DNA from: Methanospirillum stamsii
GTDB lineage: Archaea > Halobacteriota > Methanomicrobia > Methanomicrobiales > Methanospirillaceae
Assembly: GCF_046244385.1 (NCBI RefSeq)
Contig: NZ_CP176366.1
Location: forward strand, 248,001-312,000
Direction of reading: 5' to 3'
Length of the DNA: 64,000 nucleotides
Shown here: piece after piece, positions 44,094 through 52,757 of the stretch
Layout of the letters: each line of letters opens with the position of its first letter
Position numbering within the stretch: position 1 is the first letter of the stretch
Made by a program: the position numbers and the translations under genes
The notes under the pieces: generated by a model
Seen by the model: the letters and a program-made list of their open reading frames with translations, nothing else
Databases searched by the model: none
Told to the model about the DNA's origin: nothing

Positions 44094-45182
44094 TCAGGCC
44101 TCATTATCAGGAAGGTAATCCAGAAGGGTCTTTTGCACCGGGTCAAGCAGGACAAGTCCCGAGCATCTGACACCTATAAGACGCACTGGTTCACCAGTCC
44201 AGATTTCTGCAAACAGGGAATTAATAGTTTTTTGTAAAATACGGGCATCACGCACAGGTTGCATAAAACTTACCGATTTTGTCCGGGTAATAAAATTTCT
44301 GTTCCGAATCCGGATACCAATGGTGCGCGAATACATTCTCCTTTCTGTAAGTTCATGGGAAAGAGAGAGCACCATCAGATTAAGATGTTCCATGATCACT
44401 GTCGTATCTATAGCATCTTCGAGGAATGTGCGATCCCGGCTGATGGATTTTCTTGGACCAGACTCACGAAGACCTTCCCGATCAGTTCCGGATGCAATTT
44501 CATGAAGACGGACGGCATGACTTCCAAATATTTCCTGTAACACCTGAATATCAGTTCTTACAATATCACCTATGGTAGAGATACCAGCTCGGGCAAGGAC
44601 ACCGGCTGATTTTTTTCCGACTCCGGGTATGGTCAGGACAGGAAGTGGAGATAAAAATCCAGGAAGATCAAATGGAGAGATGACGGTAAGCCCGTTCGGT
44701 TTTTGATATTCTGATGCGATCTTTGCATATGTTCGCGAAGGAGCGATGCCAACCGAACAGGTCAGTTTTTCTTGCAAGAGGATCTCCTGCTTGATGTCTG
44801 CGGCATGACCAGAGGCATTTTCATATGTCAGGTAAGAAGACAGGTCCATGTATGCTTCATCGATTGAGACCTGTTCTATTTCACCGCCTATTTCCCGGAG
44901 CAGACTCATTATCGATTCTGATGCCCGGGCATACTTTCGCATGTCGGGCTTTAAAAAGACAGCCTGGGGACACAGCTCAAATGCACGGGATATCGGCATA
45001 CCTGAATGTATACCAAAGGTTCTTGCTTCATATGAACAGGTACTGACAACTCCCCGCCCTTTTCCCTCCAGGGGATCAGCACCGATGACCACTGGAAGTC
45101 CCTTAAGGTCAGGATTGTCTCGTACTTCAACAGAAGCATAAAATGAATCCATATCCAGATGAAGAATTATTTTCTCTGTCAT
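44094..45182 (-). CDS. dinB: DNA polymerase IV (Y-family translesion polymerase)
   Basis: This 362-residue polymerase copies past DNA damage. The N-terminal ILHLDMDSFYASVEV and the central SIDEAYMDLS supply the metal-binding carboxylates. CSYEARTFGIHSGMP is the conserved finger motif, and a helix-hairpin-helix thumb (LTIPGVGKKSAGVLARAGI) is present. A little-finger domain fills the C-terminal third. The very end has Q350 to L357, QKTLLDYL, which fits a PCNA-interacting peptide (Q-x-x-hydrophobic-x-x-aromatic pair). PCNA itself is encoded at 63296. No damage-response operator was recognised. Confidence 0.95.
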   Translation of the reverse strand: MTEKIILHLDMDSFYASVEVRDNPDLKGLPVVIGADPLEGKGRGVVSTCSYEARTFGIHSGMPISRAFELCPQAVFLKPDMRKYARASESIMSLLREIGGEIEQVSIDEAYMDLSSYLTYENASGHAADIKQEILLQEKLTCSVGIAPSRTYAKIASEYQKPNGLTVISPFDLPGFLSPLPVLTIPGVGKKSAGVLARAGISTIGDIVRTDIQVLQEIFGSHAVRLHEIASGTDREGLRESGPRKSISRDRTFLEDAIDTTVIMEHLNLMVLSLSHELTERRMYSRTIGIRIRNRNFITRTKSVSFMQPVRDARILQKTINSLFAEIWTGEPVRLIGVRCSGLVLLDPVQKTLLDYLPDNEA

Positions 45183-45352
45183 TGCCAGATAGTTTCCGCA
45201 ATATAATGGTCACCCATCTTACATCTTCTATCTTATGAACGTATGCAGAAAATGAGTCTTTTCCGAAAGTGAAGATGATCGATAATTCGCCCCATTAATG
45301 ATTAAAAATAAAAACAAACGCCAAATTAAAATTATTAGGAGAGGATCATTTT

Positions 45353-45448
45353 ATGATTTTTTACTTTCACCCGGTTTACCGAAACCTCATATACTTCTCT
45401 CATGACCTTGTAAGTGTGCAGGAACTAACCGGAGCAATACCAACCTGA
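45353..45448 (+). CDS. Possible 31-residue small protein
   Basis: An ATG at 45353 lies 8 bp after a strong AGGAGAGG ribosome-binding site (45337-45344), which is unusual for this window. The frame ends with TGA at 45446-45448 and encodes MIFYFHPVYRNLIYFSHDLV followed by 11 residues. A TATA-like stretch lies about 45 bp upstream of the start codon. No family is recognised. The ribosome-binding site is the only real support; it could be a leader peptide for a downstream gene. Confidence 0.35.
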   Translation: MIFYFHPVYRNLIYFSHDLVSVQELTGAIPT

Positions 45449-45457
45449 AAAAATCAT

Positions 45458-45511
45458 TGTCCCCCAAACCCCCACATGCCAGACTCACACGTGACATATG
45501 CTCCGGGGACA
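45458..45511. ncRNA. Candidate structured RNA element
   Basis: A 7-bp outer stem pairs TGTCCCC (45458-45464) with GGGGACA (45505-45511). An inner hairpin TCAC/GTGA lies at 45485-45494. The segment is markedly GC-rich within an AT-rich gap that has no convincing gene apart from the small ORF at 45353. The strand is unknown, and no known RNA family was recognised. Confidence 0.25.
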
Positions 45512-45655
45512 CAGCTGCACAACAATAAACTGAATAAACCCCCCACCCTTTTATCAATTTTATTCGGTTTTTTATGACTGAAATGCAAAGACAAATACTC
45601 ATGTCCTTGTAGCGCCCACAATTATTGACTCTACTGATAATTATCGGAACACGGA

Positions 45656-46030
45656 ATGGAAGAGAAATTTATGGATTGTTATAATAATTCCAACTGTTCA
45701 CCAGACAAATGCGGAGGTTGTCCGGGTTGTGGTGGTGAAGCAATTGAAAAGATAACCATTAAAGTTGAATGGAAACACAAGGGACAGACTCCGGAGGATG
45801 CAGACGGGATTAATGAGATTATGACCGAACTATCCGGTGAACTCATGGTTTCCGGTGTGGAACTGGTATATATTAATAATTCATTTGGTGAAGATATTCC
45901 GAACAATACATCGGCGTTTTTTATTAATGGCCATGCATTATCAGGACTTGCAGAGATTCCGACATCCGGACCCGTTTCCCAGGAACAATTGAGGAAAGGA
46001 ATTTTCCAGGCACTGCTAAAAAATCTCTAA
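45656..46030 (+). CDS. DUF2703-like protein with a Cys-rich N-terminus
   Basis: The 124-residue product begins with a Cys-rich segment (CSPDKCGGCPGCGG) that could bind a metal. The rest is a compact alpha/beta domain, KITIKVEWKHKGQTPEDADGIN and GVELVYINNSFGEDI, matching the DUF2703 family, which has a thioredoxin-like outline. The function is unknown. An ATG at 45671 is an alternative start that still keeps the cysteines. It is 52 bp upstream of the acyl-CoA synthetase gene on the same strand; co-transcription is possible. The 470-bp gap before it holds the small ORF and RNA candidates. Confidence 0.75.
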   Translation: MEEKFMDCYNNSNCSPDKCGGCPGCGGEAIEKITIKVEWKHKGQTPEDADGINEIMTELSGELMVSGVELVYINNSFGEDIPNNTSAFFINGHALSGLAEIPTSGPVSQEQLRKGIFQALLKNL

Positions 46031-46072
46031 CCAGGATCATCCTTATCTTATACTTATTCTAAATTCACCTTC

Positions 46073-46078
46073 AGGAGG
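46073..46078 (+). promoter_or_regulatory. Strong ribosome-binding site of the acyl-CoA synthetase gene
   Basis: AGGAGG lies 4 bp before the ATG at 46083. It supports that start and suggests independent, efficient translation. Confidence 0.6.
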
Positions 46079-46082
46079 AATC

Positions 46083-48146
46083 ATGGAGAAAAAACTCCTT
46101 CCTGAATATGAAGGATACCAGATCCTGAATAAAAACGGGATATCAGTTCCAAATTATATTTTTGCGAATTCTCATGACGAAGCAATTAACGCCGCGGAAC
46201 GCATGGGTTATCCGGTGGTCCTGAAGGTGGTATCACCCCAGGTAATCCATAAATCAGATGCCGGGGGAGTTGCCCTGAATCTCTCTTGTTCGGATGCATT
46301 GAAAACCGCGCTTGAGCAAATGGACATCCGGGTAAAAACTGCAGTTCCTGATGCTGAAATTTCCGGATATATGGTAGTGCAGGAAGTCCCTCAGGGGACA
46401 GAGTTCCTGATTGGAGGAAAGATTGACCCGTCCTTTGGAAAGATAATCACCGTCGGGATGGGAGGTATTCTCGTAGAGTTACTCCATGACTTCTCCATGC
46501 GGGTTCTTCCGGTATCTGACGGAGAATACCGGGAAATGATTCGGGAAATGAGTGGATACAAACTTATTACCGGATTTAGAGGGAGGAAACCACTGGATGA
46601 GGAGGCCCTGTTCTCACTCCTTTCATTTGCGGGAAAAATGTTTTTTAATGATGATCGAATCATTGAATTTGACATCAATCCGGTTATCCTCTATGAAAAG
46701 GGTGCTTTTGCGGTGGATGCGCGCATTTATGTACAATCGGAAGAACAGATCATACAAAAACCTGAACTAATCCTCTCAAAGGTTCCGGATATTTTGCACC
46801 CTGCTTCAATTGCTGTTGTTGGTGCATCTACAAATCCTGGAAAAGTAGGATATGCCGTCTTTCGTAACCTGCTCAATTTTAAAGGGAAACTCTACCCCAT
46901 AAATCCTCATGCTGAAGACATTCTCGGGATTCCGGTATTTAAAACTCTTTCAGACATACCAGAACCCGTTGAAATGGTAGTAGTTGCCATTCCGGCTCCG
47001 AAGGTGCCAGAAATTATCCTGGAAGCAGGGAAAAAGGGAGTGAAAGTTGCAGTTATTCTGACTGCCGGATTCAGGGAAAATGGTGAAAAGGGGAGACTGA
47101 TTGAGGATGAACTTGTCAGAGTTGCAAGGGAGACAGGCATCAGAATTGTGGGCCCGAATTGTCTTGGAATTATTATCCCCCCGCTCGAACTGAATGCAAC
47201 TTTTGATGTGCAGTCACCCTTATCTGGTCAAATCGGATTTATTTCCCAAAGTGGTGCAATTATCACTACAGTTCTGGACTGGTCAATAACACGAAGAATC
47301 GGATTTTCTTCAGTGATAAGTGTTGGAAACCAGAGTGATATGGGTTTTATGGAGTATCTGCAGGTACTTGACCAGGATCCGATGACTTATGCAATCATAT
47401 TATATGTAGAAGAAATCCGCGACGGGAGAGAGTTCTTAGAATACGCTGCGACAATGCGTGGAAGAAAACCAATTATTGCTCTGAAATCAGGTTCGTCTCT
47501 TCGTGGACAGGAAGCAGCATCCTCACATACCGGTTCACTTGCAGGTAGCTTTGAAACATATGTTGCTGCATTCAGACAAGTTGGTATTATTCCCACACTT
47601 TCTCTCAATGAAGCGTTTGATATCGCACGGCTGGTCGTATCTGAAGGATACCCAAGAGGAAAACGAACCATTATTCTGACAAATGCAGGAGGTTTTGGAG
47701 TTTTGGCATCAGATTATGCAGAAAAATGTAATCTTGAAATGATAAACCTTCCTGAAATAGTATTGGATGAACTAAATAAGATTCTTCCAGACCTCTGGTC
47801 TCATAGTAATCCGGTAGATCTGCTGGGAGATTCCAATGCATCACGTTTTGCACGGGTTTTTGATGTTCTGATAAAATATCAGAACTTCTGGGACATTGCA
47901 ATTGTAATTACCTCCCCTGTTGCGACGATGGATCCCAAAAACCTGGCCCATGAAATGATACGACTTTCCAGATTTACCAGATCAATGGTGGTTGGCTGCC
48001 TTTTGGGTGGTGACTCAATGAAATCGGCTATTGACATGCTGGGAGAAGCACATATTCCTAATTATCAGGATCTACAGGATGCATTCAGGGCTGTGGGAGC
48101 CATCATCAGTTCATGTGTAGTAGATGGATGTGATATAAAAAAATAA
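46083..48146 (+). CDS. ADP-forming acyl-CoA (acetyl-CoA) synthetase, fused beta-alpha
   Basis: This 687-residue enzyme makes ATP from ADP, phosphate and an acyl-CoA, or runs in reverse to activate acids. The ATP-grasp beta part comes first (about 1-235; GYPVVLKVVSPQVIHKSDAGGVALNL, IIEFDINPVIL). The CoA-binding and ligase alpha parts follow (about 236-687; PASIAVVGASTNPGKVGYAVFRNL, IGFISQSGAIITTVLDW, ASSHTGSLAGS with the catalytic H482). Fused enzymes often have the alpha part first, so the order here is swapped. Whether acetate or another acid is used cannot be told. It has its own strong ribosome-binding site. Confidence 0.9.
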   Translation: MEKKLLPEYEGYQILNKNGISVPNYIFANSHDEAINAAERMGYPVVLKVVSPQVIHKSDAGGVALNLSCSDALKTALEQMDIRVKTAVPDAEISGYMVVQEVPQGTEFLIGGKIDPSFGKIITVGMGGILVELLHDFSMRVLPVSDGEYREMIREMSGYKLITGFRGRKPLDEEALFSLLSFAGKMFFNDDRIIEFDINPVILYEKGAFAVDARIYVQSEEQIIQKPELILSKVPDILHPASIAVVGASTNPGKVGYAVFRNLLNFKGKLYPINPHAEDILGIPVFKTLSDIPEPVEMVVVAIPAPKVPEIILEAGKKGVKVAVILTAGFRENGEKGRLIEDELVRVARETGIRIVGPNCLGIIIPPLELNATFDVQSPLSGQIGFISQSGAIITTVLDWSITRRIGFSSVISVGNQSDMGFMEYLQVLDQDPMTYAIILYVEEIRDGREFLEYAATMRGRKPIIALKSGSSLRGQEAASSHTGSLAGSFETYVAAFRQVGIIPTLSLNEAFDIARLVVSEGYPRGKRTIILTNAGGFGVLASDYAEKCNLEMINLPEIVLDELNKILPDLWSHSNPVDLLGDSNASRFARVFDVLIKYQNFWDIAIVITSPVATMDPKNLAHEMIRLSRFTRSMVVGCLLGGDSMKSAIDMLGEAHIPNYQDLQDAFRAVGAIISSCVVDGCDIKK

Positions 48147-48151
48147 CGTAA

Positions 48152-48802
48152 TCACTCAGGAATGACCGGAACCATTCCGGTAATCCTGAAGTCAATTTCT
48201 TTTGCTACCCTTTCATATTCAGTATTAATTTTTTCAAGGAATTTGTTGTAATCATCAGGCCCATAGGTTTCGCTGTCACTTGTCACATGCTGACTCCCAT
48301 ATCGCTCTTCAAGTATTATTAAAAGTTTTTTTGCAACATTTATTGTGCGATATAAATGAGCCAGCCTCCGGATTTTCTCTTCAGGATAACCAGCGCGAAG
48401 TCCCTGATTGATAATATCATTAATTGAGCGAACCTTATCCAATGCATTTACGATGTGATCAATACACCGTTTTGGGGTTATCGGCTTCATGATGTAATCT
48501 TCTATACAATAGGAAAACTGCTCGGCTTCTTTATAGGTCAGATTTTTCCCAGTCTGCATGATGACGGGAATATTTTTTAACTCATCAATTCTTTTAAGCC
48601 GGTTAAGTGTTTCCCACCCATCCATGGGTTCCATCATCATGTCAAGAAGAATCAGGTCAGGACGATAAGGGGTGTCAAGAAGCTCCAGACACTCCTGCCC
48701 GCCCAGGACGCCTTCAGTTCTGAACCCGTATCTATTGAGCCCTATCACAAATAATTCGTTGAGGGCGGGTTCATCATCTACAATTAAGACATTTGGTGGC
48801 AT
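48152..48802 (-). CDS. Response regulator with a helical C-terminus
   Basis: The 216-residue protein starts with a REC domain at residues 1-125: acidic pair D9-D10, phospho-acceptor D54 in LILLDMMMEPMDGW, conserved threonine in IMQTGKN, and KPITPKRC at the end. A helical region of about 85 residues follows, without a recognised DNA-binding or enzymatic fold. It therefore probably acts through protein contacts rather than on DNA. It is a single gene, convergent with the acyl-CoA synthetase gene, with only 5 bp between their stop codons. Confidence 0.88.
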   Translation of the reverse strand: MPPNVLIVDDEPALNELFVIGLNRYGFRTEGVLGGQECLELLDTPYRPDLILLDMMMEPMDGWETLNRLKRIDELKNIPVIMQTGKNLTYKEAEQFSYCIEDYIMKPITPKRCIDHIVNALDKVRSINDIINQGLRAGYPEEKIRRLAHLYRTINVAKKLLIILEERYGSQHVTSDSETYGPDDYNKFLEKINTEYERVAKEIDFRITGMVPVIPE

Positions 48803-48911
48803 GGATGTACCTGTCTAATGAAACTGATATGCATTCTACTGCATTAAATAATACCGGATTGGATCAAAAGAACCTTTCTAGATAAATTCCAATAATGATG
48901 GGATTTTCAGA

Positions 48912-49607
48912 ATGTCAGAGTGGACCGGAACAGACCTTCTCCTATTTTACAAAGCATTAAACGAAGCTCATGGCTCACAAAACTGGTGGCCATCTGATAC
49001 TCCGTTTGAAACAATTATCGGGACAATACTTGCCCAGAATGTATCCTGGAAAGGTGCACATGACGCAGTTCGTGCGTTAACAAAAGCAAACCTGATGGAA
49101 CCAGCTAAATTGTACCGTGCCGGATCTGATATAATAACTCCTCTTATCCGCTCCTCCCGATATTATAACCAGAAAACTCAGAAAATCCTTTTGTTTGTTA
49201 ATTTTTTTCTAAAAAAATATGATGGATCGATAAACAGGATGGCAGAAATGCCTACAGGAGAGGTACGATCAGAACTCCTTGCTCTTTCAGGATTCGGACC
49301 AGAAACGGTGGACTCTATCCTTCTCTATGCTCTTGAAAAACCAGTTTTTGTTGTTGATGCTTACACTCGCCGAATCGGGGCCAGGCAGGGTTGGTTTCCA
49401 GAAACATCTACCTATGAACAGATGCAGGATTTTTTTATGAGACGAATATCACCAGATGTCTATCTTTACAATGATTATCATGCTCAGATAGTTTTTCTCG
49501 GAAACCACATATGTAAGAAAAATCCCGTGTGCGCAATCTGTCCGGTCAAAAACTATCCAGGCCTTCATGAATGCGAATATGCAAAAATGGAAAACACAAG
49601 AGTTTAA
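48912..49607 (+). CDS. Endonuclease III-like DNA glycosylase (HhH-GPD)
   Basis: The 231-residue protein removes damaged bases from DNA. It has the HhH-GPD core: ETIIGTILAQNVSWKGAHDAV, the hairpin LLALSGFGPETVDSILLYAL, and the catalytic aspartate in PVFVVDAYTRRIG. The lysine that makes Nth an AP lyase (LPGVGRKTA) is replaced by E in GPET, suggesting a monofunctional glycosylase such as the 3-methyladenine (MagIII) type. The C-terminal iron-sulfur motif starts normally (CKKNPVCAICP), but the fourth cysteine is ten residues away instead of about five. It is followed 3 bp later by a membrane-protein gene. Confidence 0.85.
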   Translation: MSEWTGTDLLLFYKALNEAHGSQNWWPSDTPFETIIGTILAQNVSWKGAHDAVRALTKANLMEPAKLYRAGSDIITPLIRSSRYYNQKTQKILLFVNFFLKKYDGSINRMAEMPTGEVRSELLALSGFGPETVDSILLYALEKPVFVVDAYTRRIGARQGWFPETSTYEQMQDFFMRRISPDVYLYNDYHAQIVFLGNHICKKNPVCAICPVKNYPGLHECEYAKMENTRV

Positions 49608-49610
49608 TTT

Positions 49611-50570
49611 ATGGGTGAGTATCAGGCAATACTGGCAATAGGACCGGCTCTTAACTACACAAAAAGCAGGTTCTGGCCCCCGCATCCGGGCAGAATTTTT
49701 CGTCTTTTTATAATTGCTTTTTTCATCGGTGCATGGATGACAGGCCCCTTTCCATCAGATATCTCATTCACAGATATCCCCTATCTTTCCTCTTTAACAA
49801 CAGAGGGTGGAATGACTGATGAAACCAGCCATATATCCATGGTCATCACAGCGATTCTTCTTATCTTACTAATCTATTCACTATTCAGTTCAATATTCCA
49901 GTTTATTTTTGTTGACTACCTCTCAACCGGAACAGAAAAATTGCTGTCATCATTTCGGAAAAGAATTGGAATGGGGATCAGGCTCCTGGGATTTTATCTG
50001 GCGATAATCCTCATTATAGGTTTTTGTGGGGCAATTGCAATATTATTCATAGCAATACCAGTCTTAATTGCTAATCCGGATAATCCGGTACAATTCCTGG
50101 TTGCCCTTGTGTATACTCTTACAGGACTGCTCATCATGATAATACCTGCCTGGATACTGACAATAATCACAACTGATTTTGTCGTTCCGGTCATGATTGT
50201 CCACAAATGTGGAATAATAGGAGGCTGGAAGATTATTATCAGGGAATTTTCAGGCAGATGGGATGAGACCGGAGTATACCTCCTGATAAAGATCTTTATT
50301 AATATAGTAACCGGAGTTGTGATAGGATTCCTCATCGCGGGTATCCTGGAAATTTTTGGGTTTTCTTCACTTGTACTAATTCCCGGACTGCAGCCTGCCG
50401 GATCTTTAACATCAACAGAATTTATTTTCCCGGTTGTCGTAATGGGAGGAATCACTCTGATAGTGATGACTCCGGTTGTGACGTTCCTTCGATATTATGC
50501 CCTTATATTTCTCCAAAACCTTTCGGAGACCTATTCCCTGCTCCCAGAGGTTTTTTCAGATAGAAATTAA
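49611..50570 (+). CDS. Multi-pass hypothetical membrane protein
   Basis: The 319-residue product has about six membrane helices. The first is near residue 30 (IFRLFIIAFFIGAWMTG), then at about 78-103, 122-150, 155-190, 225-255 and 280-305. Charged inner loops include SSFRKRIGMGIRLLG. A similar arrangement occurs in archaeal DUF7847-type proteins, but I do not recognise a clear family. It starts 3 bp after the stop codon of the glycosylase gene and is presumably co-transcribed with it. The function is unknown. Confidence 0.7.
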   Translation: MGEYQAILAIGPALNYTKSRFWPPHPGRIFRLFIIAFFIGAWMTGPFPSDISFTDIPYLSSLTTEGGMTDETSHISMVITAILLILLIYSLFSSIFQFIFVDYLSTGTEKLLSSFRKRIGMGIRLLGFYLAIILIIGFCGAIAILFIAIPVLIANPDNPVQFLVALVYTLTGLLIMIIPAWILTIITTDFVVPVMIVHKCGIIGGWKIIIREFSGRWDETGVYLLIKIFINIVTGVVIGFLIAGILEIFGFSSLVLIPGLQPAGSLTSTEFIFPVVVMGGITLIVMTPVVTFLRYYALIFLQNLSETYSLLPEVFSDRN

Positions 50571-50585
50571 AACATCCTACCTGCA

Positions 50586-51428
50586 TTACCAGGGAAAAAC
50601 TATGGTGACCTGAAAAGGATCATACCAGCAGAAAAACGGAATAATAATTAAAAAAGACAGACCTATTACCAGAAAGAGAATATCTGTAATCACCAAGGGT
50701 TTTTTCCGGATGAAAATATAACTATCCCTCCCATACCCCCGGCACAGCATACTGGCGTATGTCCGCTCACCCTGTTCAAGTGACCGGATAAACAAAGAAC
50801 CCATCATATACCCCATATTTACAATACGATATTTATAAGGCAGAGCACGATTGAAGGGATCAAACAATCTTGTACTTAAAGAATCGGTGACTTTCCGGTA
50901 AATAATTCCGAATACATAGAGATAGCGGATCATCATTGCAAGGGCAAGAATAAGTTCAGGTGGAACTTTTAACCTCCCGGCGGCTTCAAGAAGATCCTGA
51001 AGAGTAGTTGTGGATGAAAGAAGGACGATAAAAGAGTAACAGACAAGGAATTTTATTAGAAGGATTGAGGCAAACTGAACAGATTCATAAAAAATCTGTA
51101 TCCCGAAAGGGAACTCAACAAGGGTATGATATTCAGAATAATAACGATTTTTAAAAAATATCTGAAACCCACACAACATAAATCCGAAAGGCAGGGCGAT
51201 GAGAAGACGGCGGAAATATATTACCGGAGATATGCGGGAAAAAAACCAGAGAATTAGAAACAATAGAAAAAAAACAAGCCCTACATCATACACAGCAGGA
51301 GAATATGGTACCGATACCATTGAAATGATGGCTGCACAACAAAAGATCAGTTTTACTCTTGCATCAAGGGAATGAATAAAACTCTTTTGAGAAGAGACTT
51401 CTTCGAGGTCAAACAGTTCTTCAATCAT
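50586..51428 (-). CDS. cbiQ: Cobalt ECF transporter T component CbiQ
   Basis: This 280-residue membrane protein links the substrate part of the transporter to the ATPase. It has five or six membrane helices and the family's cytoplasmic coupling segments: SFIHSLDARVKLIFC near the N-terminus, AAGRLKVPPELILALAMMIRYL, and RSLEQGERTYASMLCRGYGRDS, whose short Ala-Arg-Gly-like motif contacts the ATPase. Its start overlaps the end of cbiO by 4 bp (ATGA), which implies translational coupling. It is the last gene of the cbiMN-cbiOQ set. Confidence 0.92.
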   Translation of the reverse strand: MIEELFDLEEVSSQKSFIHSLDARVKLIFCCAAIISMVSVPYSPAVYDVGLVFFLLFLILWFFSRISPVIYFRRLLIALPFGFMLCGFQIFFKNRYYSEYHTLVEFPFGIQIFYESVQFASILLIKFLVCYSFIVLLSSTTTLQDLLEAAGRLKVPPELILALAMMIRYLYVFGIIYRKVTDSLSTRLFDPFNRALPYKYRIVNMGYMMGSLFIRSLEQGERTYASMLCRGYGRDSYIFIRKKPLVITDILFLVIGLSFLIIIPFFCWYDPFQVTIVFPW

Positions 51429-52258
51429 GCCATTTTTCCAAAGGCTTTCAGGAAGGATTTTTCTGCCTGATCATACGTATATCCCATTTCGATATTTACA
51501 CCCTGATTTTGAAGCGATGAGATGAGTTTTGGAAGTACAGGAACATCGAGTCTGACACTGGTAAGAAGATCAGGCTTCGAGAATATTTCAGAGACGGTTC
51601 CTTCAGCAACAAACTCACCCCGATTCATTACATAGATGTAGTCTGCGAGTTCAGCAGCAAGTGAAAGACTATGAGTTGAGAAAATTACAGTCATCCCGTA
51701 TGTATCAGAAAAGTTACGGATAAACCGGGTAATTTCCCGAATACCCTGGGGATCAAGGCCTGCAGTTGGCTCATCCAGTACCAGAACCTGCGGTTCCATT
51801 GCAATTATTCCAGCAATGGCGACCCTTTTCTTTTCTCCTCCGGAAAGATGGTGTGGAACCCGGGTCCGGTATTCCTCAAGACCTACAATTTTCAAGGCTT
51901 CATTCACCCGGTGTCGTACTGATTCTTCATCAAGCCCGATGTTCATGGGACCAAAAGCCACGTCCTGTTCAACCGTCGGTGAGAAGATCTGATCATCCGG
52001 ATTCTGAAATACAAGACCTATGGTTTTTCTTACTTCCCGGATATTTTCCTTTGTTATCTGTTCTCCTCTGACAAGGATTTTTCCGCTGGTGGGTTTCAGA
52101 ACTCCGTTAAAATGCTTAAAGAGTGTACTTTTTCCTGCCCCATTCGGACCGATTATTGCAATTCTGATATTTCGAGGTGCTACAAAAGAAATGTTACGAA
52201 GAGCATCGATATTTCCTTTATAAGTATGACAAAGATGTTGCGTTTCAAGGATGTGCAT
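51425..52258 (-). CDS. cbiO: Cobalt ECF transporter ATP-binding protein CbiO
   Basis: The 277-residue ATPase drives cobalt uptake through CbiMNQ. Walker A is GPNGAGKST, the Q-loop lies in GLVFQNPDDQIFSPTV (with the ECF-type NPDDQ), the signature is LSGGEKKRVAIAGI, Walker B is VLVLDEPTAGLDP, and the switch histidine is in IFSTHS. A C-terminal extension of about 50 residues follows, as is usual for CbiO. It lies 154 bp downstream of cbiN; that gap holds no gene and no riboswitch was recognised, so there may be a second promoter. Confidence 0.94.
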   Translation of the reverse strand: MHILETQHLCHTYKGNIDALRNISFVAPRNIRIAIIGPNGAGKSTLFKHFNGVLKPTSGKILVRGEQITKENIREVRKTIGLVFQNPDDQIFSPTVEQDVAFGPMNIGLDEESVRHRVNEALKIVGLEEYRTRVPHHLSGGEKKRVAIAGIIAMEPQVLVLDEPTAGLDPQGIREITRFIRNFSDTYGMTVIFSTHSLSLAAELADYIYVMNRGEFVAEGTVSEIFSKPDLLTSVRLDVPVLPKLISSLQNQGVNIEMGYTYDQAEKSFLKAFGKMA

Positions 52259-52412
52259 TTATCCGCTCCAATCCAGATTTTGAAATAACATGAAAAATTC
52301 CAGAAATTTCTGCAGTATTAGAGATACATGATCTGCAATAAAATGATACTGAAATAACTCCCATTTATGAAAAATATTAGAGATTAATGAAAAATGATTT
52401 GAAAAATCCGGA

Positions 52413-52757
52413 TTATGATCTGGAACCTTTACTAAACCTGATAGCGTATAAAGCTCCCATTACAACCAGCAGGGTGATAATAATTCCAATGATGATTGCA
52501 ATGATCCCCCCTGTTGAACCCATTTCTTCTCCGAGAGAATAATCAGGCATGGGAGAGGTATATTCATATGAACCGGTTCCAACTGTTTCAGCATCACCGT
52601 CTTCCGGTGAAAGTCCGGTGAGATCTTTTTGTCCTGAAACGACGAGAGCTGAACTTTCAAGCCCGTCCGGATCGCCGGATGCCATGAATACCGCAATTAT
52701 CCCAATAGCAATCGCAATAATAACTCCTACTGCTATTAAGGCATTATTATTCATCAT
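52413..52757 (-). CDS. cbiN: CbiN-like PDGLE-domain protein
   Basis: This 114-residue protein has two membrane helices (about 8-25 and 82-107) joined by an outer loop that contains the family signature PDGLE (residues 30-34). In cobalt ECF transporters the PDGLE protein CbiN interacts with CbiM to build the metal-specific unit. The start codon overlaps the end of cbiM by 4 bp, which implies coupled translation. The rest of the loop is variable and acidic. Confidence 0.85.
   Translation of the reverse strand: MMNNNALIAVGVIIAIAIGIIAVFMASGDPDGLESSALVVSGQKDLTGLSPEDGDAETVGTGSYEYTSPMPDYSLGEEMGSTGGIIAIIIGIIITLLVVMGALYAIRFSKGSRS

Noticed and set aside
45387..45602. 71-codon minus-strand frame in the gap before the DUF2703 gene
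   Set aside because: No ribosome-binding site or family features, it overlaps the better small ORF at 45353, and its composition follows the GC-rich element.
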